In this document: positions 1 to 11,335 of the stretch, one piece after another
Numbering within the stretch: the first letter of the stretch is position 1
How the letters are laid out: each line of letters opens with the position of its first letter
Source: Trichobilharzia regenti
Lineage: Eukaryota > Platyhelminthes > Trematoda > Strigeidida > Schistosomatidae
Direction of reading: 5' to 3'
Assembly (NCBI GenBank): GCA_944472135.2
Contig: OX235262.1
Span: forward strand, 90,618,903 to 90,682,902
Length of the DNA stretch: 64,000 nt
Position numbers and translations under genes: made by a program
Notes under the pieces: generated by a model
Databases searched by the model: none
What the model was told of the DNA's origin: nothing
The model's input: the letters and a program-made list of their open reading frames with translations, nothing else

Positions 1-570
1 CGTAGTTACAAATATACAGACTGGGGATTAGTCCAAGAACTTATTCGACTCTGTCAATGGGATGACTATTTTACCACTGACTCCCTGGAGGCCTTAGTAA
101 CCCTGTTTTACAGGAATGTTACCCTTTGTCTAGATACAGTTGCCCCAAATAAAATAGTGAAATTAAGTAGACACCGAACTGAATATATTCCAAGGGCACA
201 CCGTAATAAGTTAAGGAAACTGAAGAAACAGTACTATTCCACTAAGGACATATCACTATTGCTCTCAATCCACGAGTCTCTTGAATCTATCAAGCGCCTA
301 CGTTCTCAAAAGGACCTCGACGAAGAGTTAACGGCACTTGAAAGTACCTCCAAAGTTTATAACTTAACGGCACTTCTTAAAAAACGAATGCAGTCAGCGA
401 GGGAAATCCCATACTTACTTCACGACAAAGTAATCTACAATGAACCTGCCACTATCTGTGAACTCTTCAGTGATTGGTTTGCAAACTTTAGTTTAGAAAC
501 ACATATGCCTGGTGAAACCGCTCACCTTACTATCTCTTCCCTTGAAAGCATTGTGTTCACTAATCAACTA
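1..570 (+). pseudogene. CR1-like family B ORF2, endonuclease-RT linker (partial)
   Basis: The window opens inside the ORF2 of a non-LTR retrotransposon. The frame starting at base 1 is open and matches the linker between endonuclease and reverse transcriptase of the complete family A element at 30683-36750 (shared features include WDDYFTT/WDEYFTT and ICELF). The reading ends at base 570, where a nested insertion begins with (ATA)n. The reverse transcriptase resumes near 1428. The endonuclease lies outside the window. The element is a disrupted relic; its relationship to family A is clear, but amino-acid identity is moderate, so I treat it as a separate family B. Confidence 0.8.
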
Positions 571-757
571 ATAATAATAATAATAATAATATATATTCTC
601 ATTTTTTACATGAGGGACGCCAGTTTACAGGCATCATCAATTCGATAATTTACACATAATATTAATAAGCATATTTAGTAAAGATAATATAATAAAGTAC
701 ATTTTTTCCCTAGCTATGTAGGGTACACCAATTGTATAGGCATGCATAAATATTGTT
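571..757 (-). mobile_element. Nested 3' tail of a CR1-like element (family G)
   Basis: This is a short 3' fragment in reverse orientation, starting with an (AAT)n tail. The reverse complement carries the GCCTGTAAACTGGCGT motif and a terminal stem-loop CTCAT/ATGAG (598-602 with 610-614). A second GCCTGTA-like motif has its own hairpin CCCTA/TAGGG (708-712 with 719-723). The closest match in the window is the tail at 4126-4378. It interrupts the family B reading frame. Confidence 0.7.
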
Positions 758-1427
758 TTAATAATAATAATATATTCCTTCCTGTTCATGCAGGAACATA
801 CCTATTGTACAGGCATGGATAAGTTATTATATAAATTACACATAATTTGATGTATAATGGACTTACAGTTTGGTTGTTCTTTCTGACATTAGAGTCAGTC
901 GGAACAGTCTGCTATAAAGTCAGTTTGTGTAGCACATAAAGAGATATAGAAATATTGTCTTCGCATTAACAAAAAACCCAGACATCACATGAATGTAATA
1001 CAGATATCTGGGAAAAATAAAGCTTGAAGTCAATTCTCCTACATAACTTTGTTGTGAACAGCACCCTTGGCTTAAAGATTATTGATGTATTATATTGAGA
1101 TCAGTGATATATTTATTCCATTTTTCAGCAGTCTTATCGTAGTTTCATAACAGGAAAGAAATTTGATCGTGGGGGCGAAAATTAGATAAAGTCATGCTAA
1201 GTTGTTTTACTGCATCAAATGGTCCCGAGGTCGATTCCAGAATTCTCCATTTGTGTCTGCATGGCGGACTGTACTCGTAAGTTGAGTAAAATGTTGAAAA
1301 CCAGTTGCTTCTTTATTGCAGATCATGAATACTCATTTACATCGTGTCCGCCAGCTTCTTTAAATGGTAGAATTGGATCGTTCCTGGAATTTGAGTGATT
1401 ATGGGATAAATGGTTTGGAATTAATCA
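758..1427 (-). mobile_element. 5'-truncated family A copy (3' UTR only), nested in family B
   Basis: The reverse complement matches the 3' UTR of the complete family A element (about 36060-36740). It includes the CCCAGATAT-type hairpin module and the terminal TTCCTG/CAGGAA stem-loop region near the low-coordinate end. Homology stops near 1427, where family B coding sequence resumes. Together with 571-757 it forms a double insertion inside the family B ORF2. Confidence 0.75.
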
Positions 1428-3070
1428 TAGCAGTTAGAATACAGTTAAACATGCAGAGAAGTACTTTTGATTCAGCAACCGGTGAATTTTTTATTCTTTT
1501 CGAAGTACAAGCAATTAAAAGCCTTAAACCTTCCACTAGTACGGGACCGGATGGCCTCGCTTCGATAATTTTCAAAAACAGTGGGTGTGATATACCCCTG
1601 TTACTTCTTAAATTCTTCTCAATATCTATGGACACTGGCACTTACCCTAGTGAGTGGAAAACTAGCTTCATAATTCCACATTACAAATCTGGTGATAGGG
1701 CAAACGTCCGCAATTATAGACCCATAAATATAACCCCAGTTATCTCACGAATCATGGAGAAAGTTGTAAAGGATCAATTGTCAGACTACCTAATTAGGGA
1801 GGATCTTGTTACAAGGTCTCAACACGGATTTCTCAAAAATAGATCCTGCGTTACTTGCCACTTCGACTTTTTCAACTGCATCACTAGTAATCGCGAAGCA
1901 CGTAAGCTAGTCGTTGTTCTATACTTCGATATATCTAGGGCATTTGACATGGTATCTCACAGTATTCTCTTTGAGAAGCTGTACTCATGTGGAATTCGCA
2001 ACCCATTACTGAACTGGTTAAAATCATTTCTAAGCAACAGGGTACAAATAACCAAAGTTGGATCTGTATTGTCTCACCCTAGGCAAATCTCAAGTGGGGT
2101 CGTGCAAGGTAGTGTCCTAGGTCCACTTTTATTCACAGTTTACATTAACAGCATTTGCAAGTGCTTCACCTCAGGTAAACCATTCCTATATGCTGACGAC
2201 CTCAAAGTCGTCTACTCCTGCTACACTCATGAATTAAGCGATATGGTAGATAAAATACATCTTGAACTAAGTAGCCTTGCAACGTGGTGTGCTGAATCCT
2301 GCCTAAATTTTAACATTGACAAATGCGGCTGGATTTGTATCGGCAACAGTAAGCTTGATCTAAACCTTGAAATAAATGGGCGAAAACTAGCTAAGCTCAA
2401 TTCAGTCGTAGATCTCGGTATTAGATACTCCAGTAACCTAACGTTCGCTGAACAGACTGATTATGCCAGACGTAAAACGCGTAGGCTGGTAGGATGCATA
2501 ACACGCAATTTCTTTTGTTGTGAAACTAGGGTTTTATTATACAAAGTATGTGTCCGACCTGTCTTAGAATACTGCCCGTTTATTCTTAGCGGACTAAGAC
2601 AAAATGACAAGCTTAAATTAGAGGGAGTGCAACGGCAGTTTACCTCAAGAACTCTTGGTTTAGAAAGTAGTCTGGAATACCATGAGAGATGCGTAAGACT
2701 AAGATTAGAACCCCTCTGGAAAAGACGCCTTAAGCTAAACCTAATCTTTTACTATAAGCTAACTAATCTTCTCTTGCATTCCTCCGAGCCATTAACTAAA
2801 CCTACGGCTGACATCAGTTACAATCTTAGAAATCATCACAACCTAGCTGCCATTGAGCACTGTCAGACTTACGTGCGACACAACTTCTTCTTAAATAAGT
2901 TTTCAGTCCTTTGGAATAGACTACCAGCTAATGTGCGCGATGCAAACACACTTCCAGTGTTCATCTCCTCAGTCACCAGACTGCTCAAAGATGACAATGC
3001 ACTTATACGTCTAACTCTTACACCCTCTTTTTCACCCTACATAGATATTTTAAGTTGTTTAAACGTGTAG
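1428..3070 (+). pseudogene. CR1-like family B reverse transcriptase
   Basis: This is the reverse transcriptase and C-terminal part of a CR1-like ORF2. Visible RT signatures are NYRPINITP, the first catalytic motif YFDISRAFD, SGVVQGSVLGPLLF and the catalytic YADD box. The C-terminal segment typical of the family follows (RPVLEYCPF, then LWKRRLKLNLIF, then WNRLP). An ATG lies at 1364, but the stretch 1364-1427 is nested family A 3' UTR read in antisense, not native protein, so I start at 1428. The RT portion has no stop and all catalytic Asp residues, but the element as a whole is broken by insertions. Confidence 0.85.
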
Positions 3071-4125
3071 TTACAGCAAACTACAATTATAAATTTTAAT
3101 ATTATTGGAACTAGATGATTAACATTTCTACACAGGACAGTAATATTAGTTCACACATAATATAAAAGTTAGCATAACGGGACTAGTTAGTTTGTGTACC
3201 AAAATAACCACAGTTACTAAAGAGAATATATATGTGTATATTTATTAATCACTCTTTAAGGACTCCCGTTGCTTTCTTTTGCGTTGCTGTTGTTTGTCTT
3301 CTTTTTTCTCTCACCATTTCAGCTTCCATTTGACTTTTTGAATGAGAATGAATAATGTGGATATTTGACCATTTACAATGACAAATGATCTGCAAACATT
3401 ATTGGTCCCGTATCTTTCAGTTGCCTGGTTAATAACGAATTAACTTTCTCCACGACGCAACCTGGATTACATTTGTGGAATATACTCTTATACCAATGGA
3501 AAAGTATCAATTTGTAATACAACTTCACGATTGTAGCTTATAACATAACTGATCGTATCTGTAAAAATAGCTTCCTTATTACCCAATTTGGATATAAATC
3601 AAATCAAAAATGAGATTCGGATTTGTACACACCCAGGTTATATTGAGGAATTACTTCAAGCTTTATTTTTTCCCAAGTATTTTTAATCCATCCAAAACTT
3701 ACTCGGGTTTTTTTGTTAATGCGAAGACAACATTCCTATATTTCATGATGTGCTCCATTGAATGACTTGTTATATTGTGGAATAACTTCAAGCTTTATTT
3801 TTTCCCAAGTATTTTTAATCCATCCAAACTTACTTGTTTTTTTGTTAATGCGAAGACAACATTCCTATATTTCATGATGTGCTCCATTGAATGACTTGTT
3901 ATATTGTGGAATAACTTCAAGCTTTATTTTTTCCCAAGTATTTTTAATCCATCCGAAACTTACTTGGGTTTTTTTGTTAATGCGAAGTCAATATTCCTAT
4001 ATTTCATGATGTGCTCCATTGAATGACTGGTTATCATATTGTTCCCACAGACCTAGAAAAATGGCATGCATTTTCATGTAAATTTATATGTTTATATGAG
4101 AATATACATTATTATAATTATTATT
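3071..4125 (+). mobile_element. Family B 3' UTR and tail
   Basis: Non-coding sequence follows the family B stop codon and ends near 4125 in an ATT-rich tail after the motif GGCATGCATTTTCATG. The same tail type recurs, 5'-truncated, near 28672-28739 and in reverse at 10022-10130. The UTR contains three tandem copies of a hairpin module described separately. Confidence 0.65.
3654..4031 (+). repeat. Three tandem ~130-bp copies of a CR1-like 3' UTR module
   Basis: The units begin TTCAAGCTTTATTTTTTCCC at 3655, 3787 and 3916 (spacings 132 and 129 bp). Each continues through TTTTTTTGTTAATGCGAAG to GCTCCATTGAATGAC. Unit 3 forms a perfect 8-bp stem, CCCAAGTA (3933-3940) with TACTTGGG (3961-3968). Unit 1 has one mismatch and unit 2 has lost part of the 3' arm. 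Families A and C have a single copy of the same module. Confidence 0.9.
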
Positions 4126-4378
4126 AAAACAAAAACGCCAGCAACCATGTAACTTAACCATAAACCGAATTTATGAAATTTAATTTATGCTTATCCATGC
4201 CTGTATATTTGGTGTGTCCTACACAAGTAGGAAAAAATGTGTACTTTATTAAAACATTATTATTAATTATGATTGCTAATCGTATATGTAATTTATCATA
4301 TTGATGATGCCTGTAAACTGGCGTCTCTCATGTACAAAATGAGAATATACTATTATTATTATTATTATTATTATCCAG
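4126..4378 (+). mobile_element. 5'-truncated CR1-like tail (family G)
   Basis: A 3' fragment ends in (TAT)n. It carries two GCCTGTA-type motifs, each followed by a stem-loop: TCCTAC/GTAGGA at 4217-4232 and CTCAT/ATGAG at 4327-4343. The second is followed directly by GAATATAC and the microsatellite tail. It matches the reverse-oriented tail at 571-757. Confidence 0.7.
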
Positions 4379-6025
4379 GGAATGGCTATATGCTGAGGAA
4401 TACTTAGTCTTTTGTGATCCTGCTACCGACTATGTATAAATCTCGTAGTGGAGGCTTCCTTTATTTCGGTCTTGACTTTCGTACTACTTGTAAGTATCAC
4501 GACAAGTTCAGCATTTTTTCATGGAAGCTATTCACTATGTGAAGCAACGTTATCTCCTTAGACAGCTTAAAAATTACAGCTGAATCACTTGTTATAATCG
4601 ACTAATGCTCAGTTAGCTTGAATTCCTCAGGAAATCGTTTTGAGTCAGTGGCAGCAGAAAACTTTATAAACGCGAAACAATCAGCCAAACACAATATTTT
4701 ATATTACGACGACGTAGATAAGACTTGCTTTGAATTCCATAGATAAGCTTTTATTCACGTCATCGTCGGTGTTATTTTATTTATTATTCTCTAAGCATAC
4801 TCTGAAAGGGACTTAGTTATGAAGAGAAAAAGACCGAATCTGATTTGTAATTGGTGGGGTTTGGCTGGCTCATGAGAAGGATTGACTCACCCACTCTTGC
4901 AGCGTTAAATCTATATTTCTGTTATGCCTTTTCGTTTTGTTCAGTATCGTTTTATCCACGAATTGCAGTTTCCATTTGTTAAATTGACACAACCAAAATT
5001 TAACTAATGCAAATTCCAGACCTAAATGTGATCGTCTAAATAATCAGCTTAACTACACTATGAGTCTTAAATATTAACGGATTTTATTTTACTGTTCTGT
5101 TACTAAAATCCTGGGTAGTCGAACTTTTTTTAATCACAAGTTATAATTTGCTACTGTCTATTTTTATGCATATACATGTATAATGATGTACCTTTATACA
5201 GTGTTCTTCGTACCTTTTTCACACTGCCCCTTTTTTCATTTGTTTATATCTCATATTTATTAGGTAAACCACAAACTTCTGATTTCTTTACACTGTAGCC
5301 GTAAACAACACCCCAAAATTATTGACCACAGCACTCATCATTGAAAACTGGATGCTGACCCTCACTATTTAAGTCAACTTGTTTAGCTGAGAACTTCCGG
5401 TTAACCGTTCACGCCATTTGGTACTTCATCGTGTCACGTTCGTACATAGTCACTAGCCAGCTAAGCAATCATCTCGCACTACAATATGTTCCCGAAATAT
5501 ATCTCGTAATTTGGACGATCAGATCGTGACTTTTGCTTGGCCTTTGTTCTACACGGAATGAATACTATAGAAGTTGTTGGTGTTAGATCTTATGTTAGTA
5601 TACTGCGTACAATTCACGAACGTCAATGCCGTCAGCTTCTAAAACATTTTAGTGTACATATATATTTTTTTAAATGCCGTTAGAGACGGTACATACAAAA
5701 TGGCTGGCGGAAAATAGTCGCTTATAAAACGAATTTCATTGAGTTAGCTACTGCATGCAAAAAAGGTCTGTGCGACGCATAGCAGTACAAATTTAAAAAA
5801 GAAGCAGCAATTTGTTAGGGCCTAGCAGACTGAAAGGTGGGAGGTTGGTAAATACTACTGATGGAATAAGATGGTGGGAACTGAAGAAAACCACCCTTAT
5901 CTCTAGGAAAGCTCTGTATTGTTAAGGCTCCTGAGTTTGAACAACTTCAACAAAAAGAAAAAAAAGTGACTCAATGCAACAACTTGGCTATAAGCTCCCT
6001 GAATACAAGCGTATGGTGAGACGTG
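4379..6025. other. Unassigned AT-rich sequence
   Basis: I see no convincing coding region, RNA gene or element termini in this 1.6-kb stretch. It ends exactly at the outer edge of the LTR at 6026, which is also the outer limit of the left arm of palindrome P1. Confidence 0.5.
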
Positions 6026-6385
6026 TGTCAATGTAGTTGAAGATTGAACGATCAATTCTTGGTTGTTTGCTCAAAACCAACTTCCCCAAATTTCGCGGAG
6101 GCATCAATACGACAGTCATCGTCTCATCGGTCGCTGTTCACAAAGAAGTCAGTAGCAAACCATCAGAAGTAATATTGTGATTTATTATTGTAATATTTGT
6201 TCACAGACCCTAGTAAAAACATTATTTTTATATGTTGGTGTAACAATAAAGAATCCTCGAGTCAAGAATTGGTGTTTTGGTTTTTTCGTCCGTTATTATT
6301 AAGCGTTTCTGAAAACTTCAAGGAACAGCGTGGGCCCGAGCGTAGCAAGAGCTGGGCATTAACGGTTTATGAGACGTGGCTGACA
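6026..6385 (+). repeat. 5' LTR of gag-only element (left arm)
   Basis: 360-bp LTR, TG...CA ends, starting TGTCAATGTAGTTGAAG and ending GTGGCTGACA. It contains an AATAAA (6246-6251). It is about 90% or more similar by eye to the LTRs at 9441, 28963 and 38615, and more diverged from 40555. Confidence 0.85.
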
Positions 6386-6530
6386 GTTTCTGACGGTAGA
6401 AACAGATTCTGGCGGATTCAGACAGTTGGTGAAAGTTTGGATAGTCACCGTTCATCTTTCCTGGTGCCGGTCAAGTCCTCTTTGAACAAGCAATATCTGG
6501 AACGTTTTTGGAATTGGGTCAAGTTCAACA

Positions 6531-7985
6531 ATGCCTGGGTCAAAGAAGGGACAGAGTGTCTTGGATGCAAACAGGAAAGTAAGTCATGGTGACTTGTCTG
6601 TTAATTGTAACGATGTGTCTGATGTTAAGCATGACATGGTTGATGTTACTGTTTCGCCGTTCAGGGATAATAGGAACATCAAACTCCCTAAATTTGAACC
6701 ACGGTGTTTCGATGGAAACCCGGCTGATTATTTACAATTTGTAAAGGAGTTTGAGATCATGTTGAGTGGTTTTCTATTAAGTGATGAATTGAAGTTAATG
6801 TACTTGACGAGGTATTGCACTGGAGATGCTTCAAGAGCTATAGAGTGCTGTAAGTTTATGAAGCCAAAAGAGGGCTACTACGAGGCTATGAGCATACTAC
6901 GTCAAAGGTTTGGAAGATATTCGATGATTATAGGGAAATTATTCGAGGCTGTTAAGGGTAATGGTGGTCAATTACAGGATGACTCCCAGGCACTTACTGA
7001 GTTTATGGATAATCTGTTGATTTACAAGAATGCATTGGTTTCGATGAATTGCATGAGTGACCTCAACTCGAGTTTTATACTAGAAGTAATAGCAAGACGT
7101 CTACCTACTCGACTGCAAAGGAAGTGGGTGAAGATAAGCTCCCGTATGGAGGATGAGGGTATCGAGCCAAAATTTGATGATATCCTGAAACTAGTAAAAG
7201 ATAGTGTCAATGGATCGATGAGCAAGTTCGCCAGTCTATTACATCTCACCCCTAGAATAGAGCAGTCTAAGAGCCAAATGCAGTCACTGATGACGAATAG
7301 GCCTCAGAGAGGTGGATATCGAGAAGGCTCCATGATGTCTAGTAATGCATATAAACTTAGTGAGTGCAACAGGTTTCGTGGTACATCCTCAACAGATAAG
7401 TTACAAGATGCAAGACAAACACGGTTGTGTTTTACACGTTTGCAAGAGGTGCATACAAAGGTGAACTGTGAATCAGTGAGCAAGTTCAGTGATAAGCTAA
7501 ATGTAAACTCCAGGTCTGACTCCGAATTGTGTGACGATAACGGTGAGGTCAAGAAGTCTGTAGTTGCAACTGGTAAGCCATTGTTGAGTAGAGTGTCACA
7601 GAATAGATTTACTGCTTCAGAGTGCAGTTCTGACCCTACAAGTTTACAAGGTATTACTAGTCAGAGTGAAGATATAAAACCTTTAATGATTTGTGAGGAG
7701 GAGCCAAAATTGTCTACTTCTGTTATTGAAGAGTTTGAAAATGATGAAGTTGACGGTAAAGTGAATATTCGTGATAATGATCATGTAGCTTCGCATTTGT
7801 CTTTGGTTGATCATGATGAGATGAGGGATATGCCTACTACTGCTAAGTTGAACAAGGGTTCTGTTCAACTTGAACGTGAATTAGAAATGAGTGCAGATGC
7901 AGTTGCAGAAGGCATGCATACTTGTGAGACCGTCAGTGTGAGTGATCAGCATGTAGCCCACCTATCATCAGATGCTAGTGCTTAA
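6531..7985 (+). pseudogene. BEL/Pao-type gag, truncated by an in-frame stop
   Basis: Gag-like protein of 484 residues beginning MPGSKKGQS. Residues about 50-150 carry the DUF1759-type core typical of BEL/Pao gag proteins (IKLPKFEP, FDGNPADYLQFV, LKLMYLTRYCTGDA, then RQRFG). A zinc-knuckle-like segment follows, but only part of the Cys/His pattern remains (CFTRLQEVHTKVNC), so the finger is probably not functional. The right-arm copy reads on for 55 more residues. Here the codon GCT-AAA reads GCT-TAA, so the stop at 7983-7985 is a point mutation. Family assignment rests on the gag core only. Confidence 0.8.
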
Positions 7986-9440
7986 CCTGAGCTGATAGTA
8001 AAAGACAGCAGTGGTGGTGGTCTTGCAGGTAGACAAACTTCTGAAAGTCGAGCAACAACAGCTTTTGATCCACCGCTAACTTCATCAACTGATAATAATC
8101 AGTCGTCGTTGGTGCTGTCGTTCACAATGAAACAGACACCCATCAACTCAAGTATCTTGTGCAATGACTATGCTAGTATCAGTTCGTTTGAAAGGACGAA
8201 TATCAATGGTCAGTTTAGTGAGGATAAGCCAAGTGTAAAGGAGAGAGTAATTGTTAAATTGACGTGCACGAATAAAGGCATTTCTAGTTTCAAGTTACTA
8301 TTTGAATGCTATTATCTTTGGTGGAAATTACTCTGTTTCTACACTTGGTTGATGAGATATGTCGTGTGTTTGTTCGTCATCTATATTCTACGATACAATG
8401 ACATGGGCGTGTTACCGTTCAGATTTGAGGATATAGACGATAGAAGGAAATCAGCAAATGAACTCTGCAACGATTTTACAACCTAGGGCGTCAACCTGAG
8501 AAGGGTTGTAGGCGTACTGCTGTAAGTCCTACAATTCTTCAAAGGGTAGCGCATCAATGAGCAGTCCAATGTGCTCGGTGTGTGATTTTGTACATATGTT
8601 CATATTGTATATACTGAATTGGTATCATCTGTCATCTAGCTGTTGGTAATTCTGTTTGTGTCCGGACATTCCACAAATTACAATCGTCAACCTGAGAAGG
8701 GTTGTAGGCGTACTGGTGTAAGTCCTGCAATTCTTCAAATGAATTCCATCATGACATGAACTGCGAGTTTGTGTGTACTGTTTGTATATACGTGTGGTTA
8801 GTCATATCAATTGGTGTTTTTGGATTCATTGTGTTTACTTGTTGTTTTCGTATCCTGTTTTATTGCGTAATTTTGTTAAAATTTTCGTCGTGATTACTTC
8901 TGAAGTTGTTTCGAGTCTTCTACATCCATGAATGAATTGATTGATGTTCAGGAGAGCAGATGGGTCTTGTACGCCGGGGAGGCTATTGCTGAGAATGAAA
9001 TGCATATGGAGATAATTGTTAGCTGCGGTCCCACACGCCGGGAAGAAGGAGTGTAAACGACTGAGGCTCGCATGCGTCACCGCTACTAGAACTGAGGCAG
9101 AATGAGTGACAAGCGATTTCAGTGGTAATTGGTAGTGAGTAGATACGAGGATGTGCGTAGAGTATCATGAGTTGGTGCTATGGTCACGTTGCATTCTGCA
9201 AGAGTCATTCTAGCAAGTGGCGATTGTGTTGCAAGATGTCAAGATGAGGTCTCTGTCTGGAGGCGCAGGTCGTCAGCGATGTGTGAGATTGTGCTGTGAG
9301 TATGCTTGTGGTGTGTTGGCTTTTCTGTTTGTTTTCCATTTCAGCTCTGTCCGTGTGACCCAGGTTCTCGCAATGGCATCCAAGTCAACGTGCATTGGTC
9401 GTGAAGGAAAAAAGGGTTGGATCCCGTTTTTGCCGGGGAG
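7986..9440 (+). other. Non-coding 3' internal region of gag-only element
   Basis: No conserved protein is visible here. The stretch contains two tandem ~199-bp repeat units (cores near 8488 and 8687), a run shared with the older element at 38973-40554, and a purine-rich CCGGGGAG directly before the 3' LTR that may be the polypurine tract. Confidence 0.6.
8478..8770 (+). repeat. ~199-bp repeat units of LTR element (two copies)
   Basis: The core CCTGAGAAGGGTTGTAGGCG followed by GTAAGTCCT and AATTCTTCAAA occurs near 8490 and 8690. Related copies occur in reverse near 9846, 30023, 30205 and 30408, and forward near 28868. They belong to the internal region of this LTR-element family and vary in number between the two P1 arms. 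Confidence 0.8.
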
Positions 9441-9798
9441 TGTCAATGGAGTTGAAGATTGAACGATCAATTCTTGGTTGTTTGCTCAAAATCAACTTCC
9501 CCAAATTTCGCGGAGGCATCAGTACGACAGTCATCGTCTCATCGGTCGCTGTTCAGAAAGAAGAGTGAAACATCGTCAGAAGTAATCTTATGATTTATTA
9601 TTGTAATATTTGTTTTCAGACCTTAGTTCGCTTATTCCTTTTATATGTTGGTGTAACAATAAAGAAATCTCAAGCGGCCAATCGGTGTTTTGGTTTTTTC
9701 GTCCATTATAACTAAGCGTTTCTGAAAACTTCAAGGAACAACGTGGGCCCGAGCGTAGCAAGAGCTGGGCATTAACGGTTTATGAGACGTGATTGACA
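9441..9798 (+). repeat. 3' LTR of gag-only element (left arm)
   Basis: 358-bp LTR starting TGTCAATGGAG and ending GTGATTGACA, preceded by a short purine-rich tract and followed by GTACA. It is the inverted counterpart of 28963-29320. Confidence 0.85.
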
Positions 9799-10021
9799 GT
9801 ACACATAAACTCGCCGATCGTGTCTCGATGTAATTCCTCTGAAGAATCGCAGGACTTACATCAGTGCGCCTACAACCGTCTCAGGTTGACGATTGTAAGT
9901 TGTGGAATGTCCGGACACAAACAAGATAAACCAACAATTGCATTAATCGCAACCCACTCAATTATTTAACAAAGATATATGTGCTATCCATACATCAAAT
10001 GTTGTGGATTCTGTCTTGACG
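9799..10021 (-). mobile_element. Fragment of the older copy of the same LTR element
   Basis: Reverse-oriented internal sequence with one ~200-bp repeat unit (core near 9846-9897). It is the left-arm counterpart of 28740-28962. The younger gag-only element was inserted into this older copy. Confidence 0.7.
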
Positions 10022-10130
10022 AATAATAATAATTTATATTTTCATATAAACATGTAAATTTACATGAAAATGCATGTCATTTTTACAGGCACGACCAAGT
10101 ATGATATAATGTCAAATCTTGGATTGTCTA
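10022..10130 (-). mobile_element. Short CR1-like tail (family B type)
   Basis: Starts with AATAATAATAATT. The reverse complement contains GGCATGCATTTTCATG-like sequence and the CATGTAAATTTACATG palindrome, as in the family B 3' end. The upstream limit of the fragment is unclear. The counterpart in the other arm is at 28672-28739. Confidence 0.55.
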
Positions 10131-10559
10131 CAAGTTAATAATGTTTCAACAGTTAAATATTTGATTTATATATAAATACACTCACTGCCTGAACCAGGCC
10201 GTATAGTTATTGAATTGTACAGTTGTCCTCCAGGTTTCGCGGGAAAATCGACTTCGTTTCGTTTTCATCCCGCGGTTGTAGGCATACGATAACCAACCAA
10301 TATTGAGGTAAGTACAACTTTTTCAAGGGATTGAAATCTGTTTTAGAAAAGTAAAAGTGCTAAGGTGAATCATTGAAGTGTAATGAAGTAAGTGCAAGCA
10401 TCATTAATAAATGCATTTATAAAGGGAACTCCCTAGGCTGACAACGTTCATTTGCAATGTATAATGCTACCCATATAGTTCGTACTATCATGATGTCCAC
10501 TTTTGGCTTTAATACATTTATCTTCATGCCAGCTATTTTTATTTTATACCTTTGTATGC
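10131..10559. other. Unassigned sequence in left arm
   Basis: No recognisable gene. It includes an inverted pair CGCGGGA/TCCCGCG around 10239-10275. Conserved with 28200-28670 of the opposite arm. Confidence 0.4.
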
Positions 10560-10917
10560 ATTTGGTGCACAACCGTACCCTACAGAGAATAGGGTGCAAA
10601 GAGCATTATGAGGAGCAGTTTAATTGGCCCACAACCACGCTCAACCTTCCGAGCATCCAACACCTCCCTGAATGGGATATAGACACAGGTCCTCCATACC
10701 TAACTGAGGTTACTAAAGCTGTCACCAATCTGAACCTAGGCAAAGCAGCGGGACCTGATGGAATGACTCCAGAGGTATTTAAGTACGGCGGAGACAGCTT
10801 ACTGTCTGGATTAACTGAGGAAATAGGCAGAGTCTGGGAATCAGAAAAAGTCCCATCGGGTTGGTGTAAGTCACGGATCATCCCCATATACAAGAAGGAA
10901 GAGAATAAGCCATAAAG
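10560..10917 (+). pseudogene. RTE-like (SR2-type) reverse transcriptase fragment
   Basis: A fragment of an RTE-clade reverse transcriptase. KEHYEE, IDTGPP, then GKAAGPDGMTPEVFKYGG and IIPIYKK mark the region before and including the first RT motifs of RTE/SR2 elements. It lacks the catalytic DD box and has no proper start. The opposite arm has lost 305 bp of this fragment (junction near 28165-28180). Confidence 0.75.
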
Positions 10918-11335
10918 AGCTATAAAATGTTAGGTTTAATTCAGTATAATGAGGAGCAACTAAAGACGTTATTAGAAAATGAATGAGATAAGACTTTGTG
11001 AAGTGGTATTTAAAGATCTGACAATGGATAGCAAGTTAATTTATAAGATGCCCCATAAATCTGTGCAGATCCCACGTGGTTGCATCTCAACAATATGCTT
11101 GGCGAATGGTATATATTTAAAGGCAGAAGAATGATCTGTCTAGGCGTTCATTATTATCTTCCTCAAGATAAAGATCTAAGCCCTCATAAAAAGCATGGGA
11201 ATCTCGAGCCGTCAATTTGAGTATTGCTGTTCCTGCAGAATGGGGCGATTCACACTAGTGACCACCACCATATCTACTGAACATCTAGCGCCACCCTCCC
11301 TCCTATTTTGATGTTAAGCTCTGAGACTATGATTA

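Larger units (their letters stand above)
6026..9798 (+). mobile_element. Gag-only LTR retrotransposon (BEL/Pao-type), left-arm copy
   Basis: Two LTRs of 360 and 358 bp, both starting TGTCAATG and ending TGACA, bracket 3.1 kb of internal sequence. The only recognisable gene is gag; no protease, reverse transcriptase or integrase is visible, so the element would depend on proteins from another element. The right flank is GTACA, which matches (in reverse) the TGTAC target duplication of the right-arm copy. The left flank does not match, so this copy lacks its outer target duplication. Confidence 0.8.

Noticed and set aside
5692..5716. Histone H2A.Z-like start (MAGGK)
   Set aside because: Only five codons before a stop, no matching downstream exon and a poor donor site. 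Probably chance.
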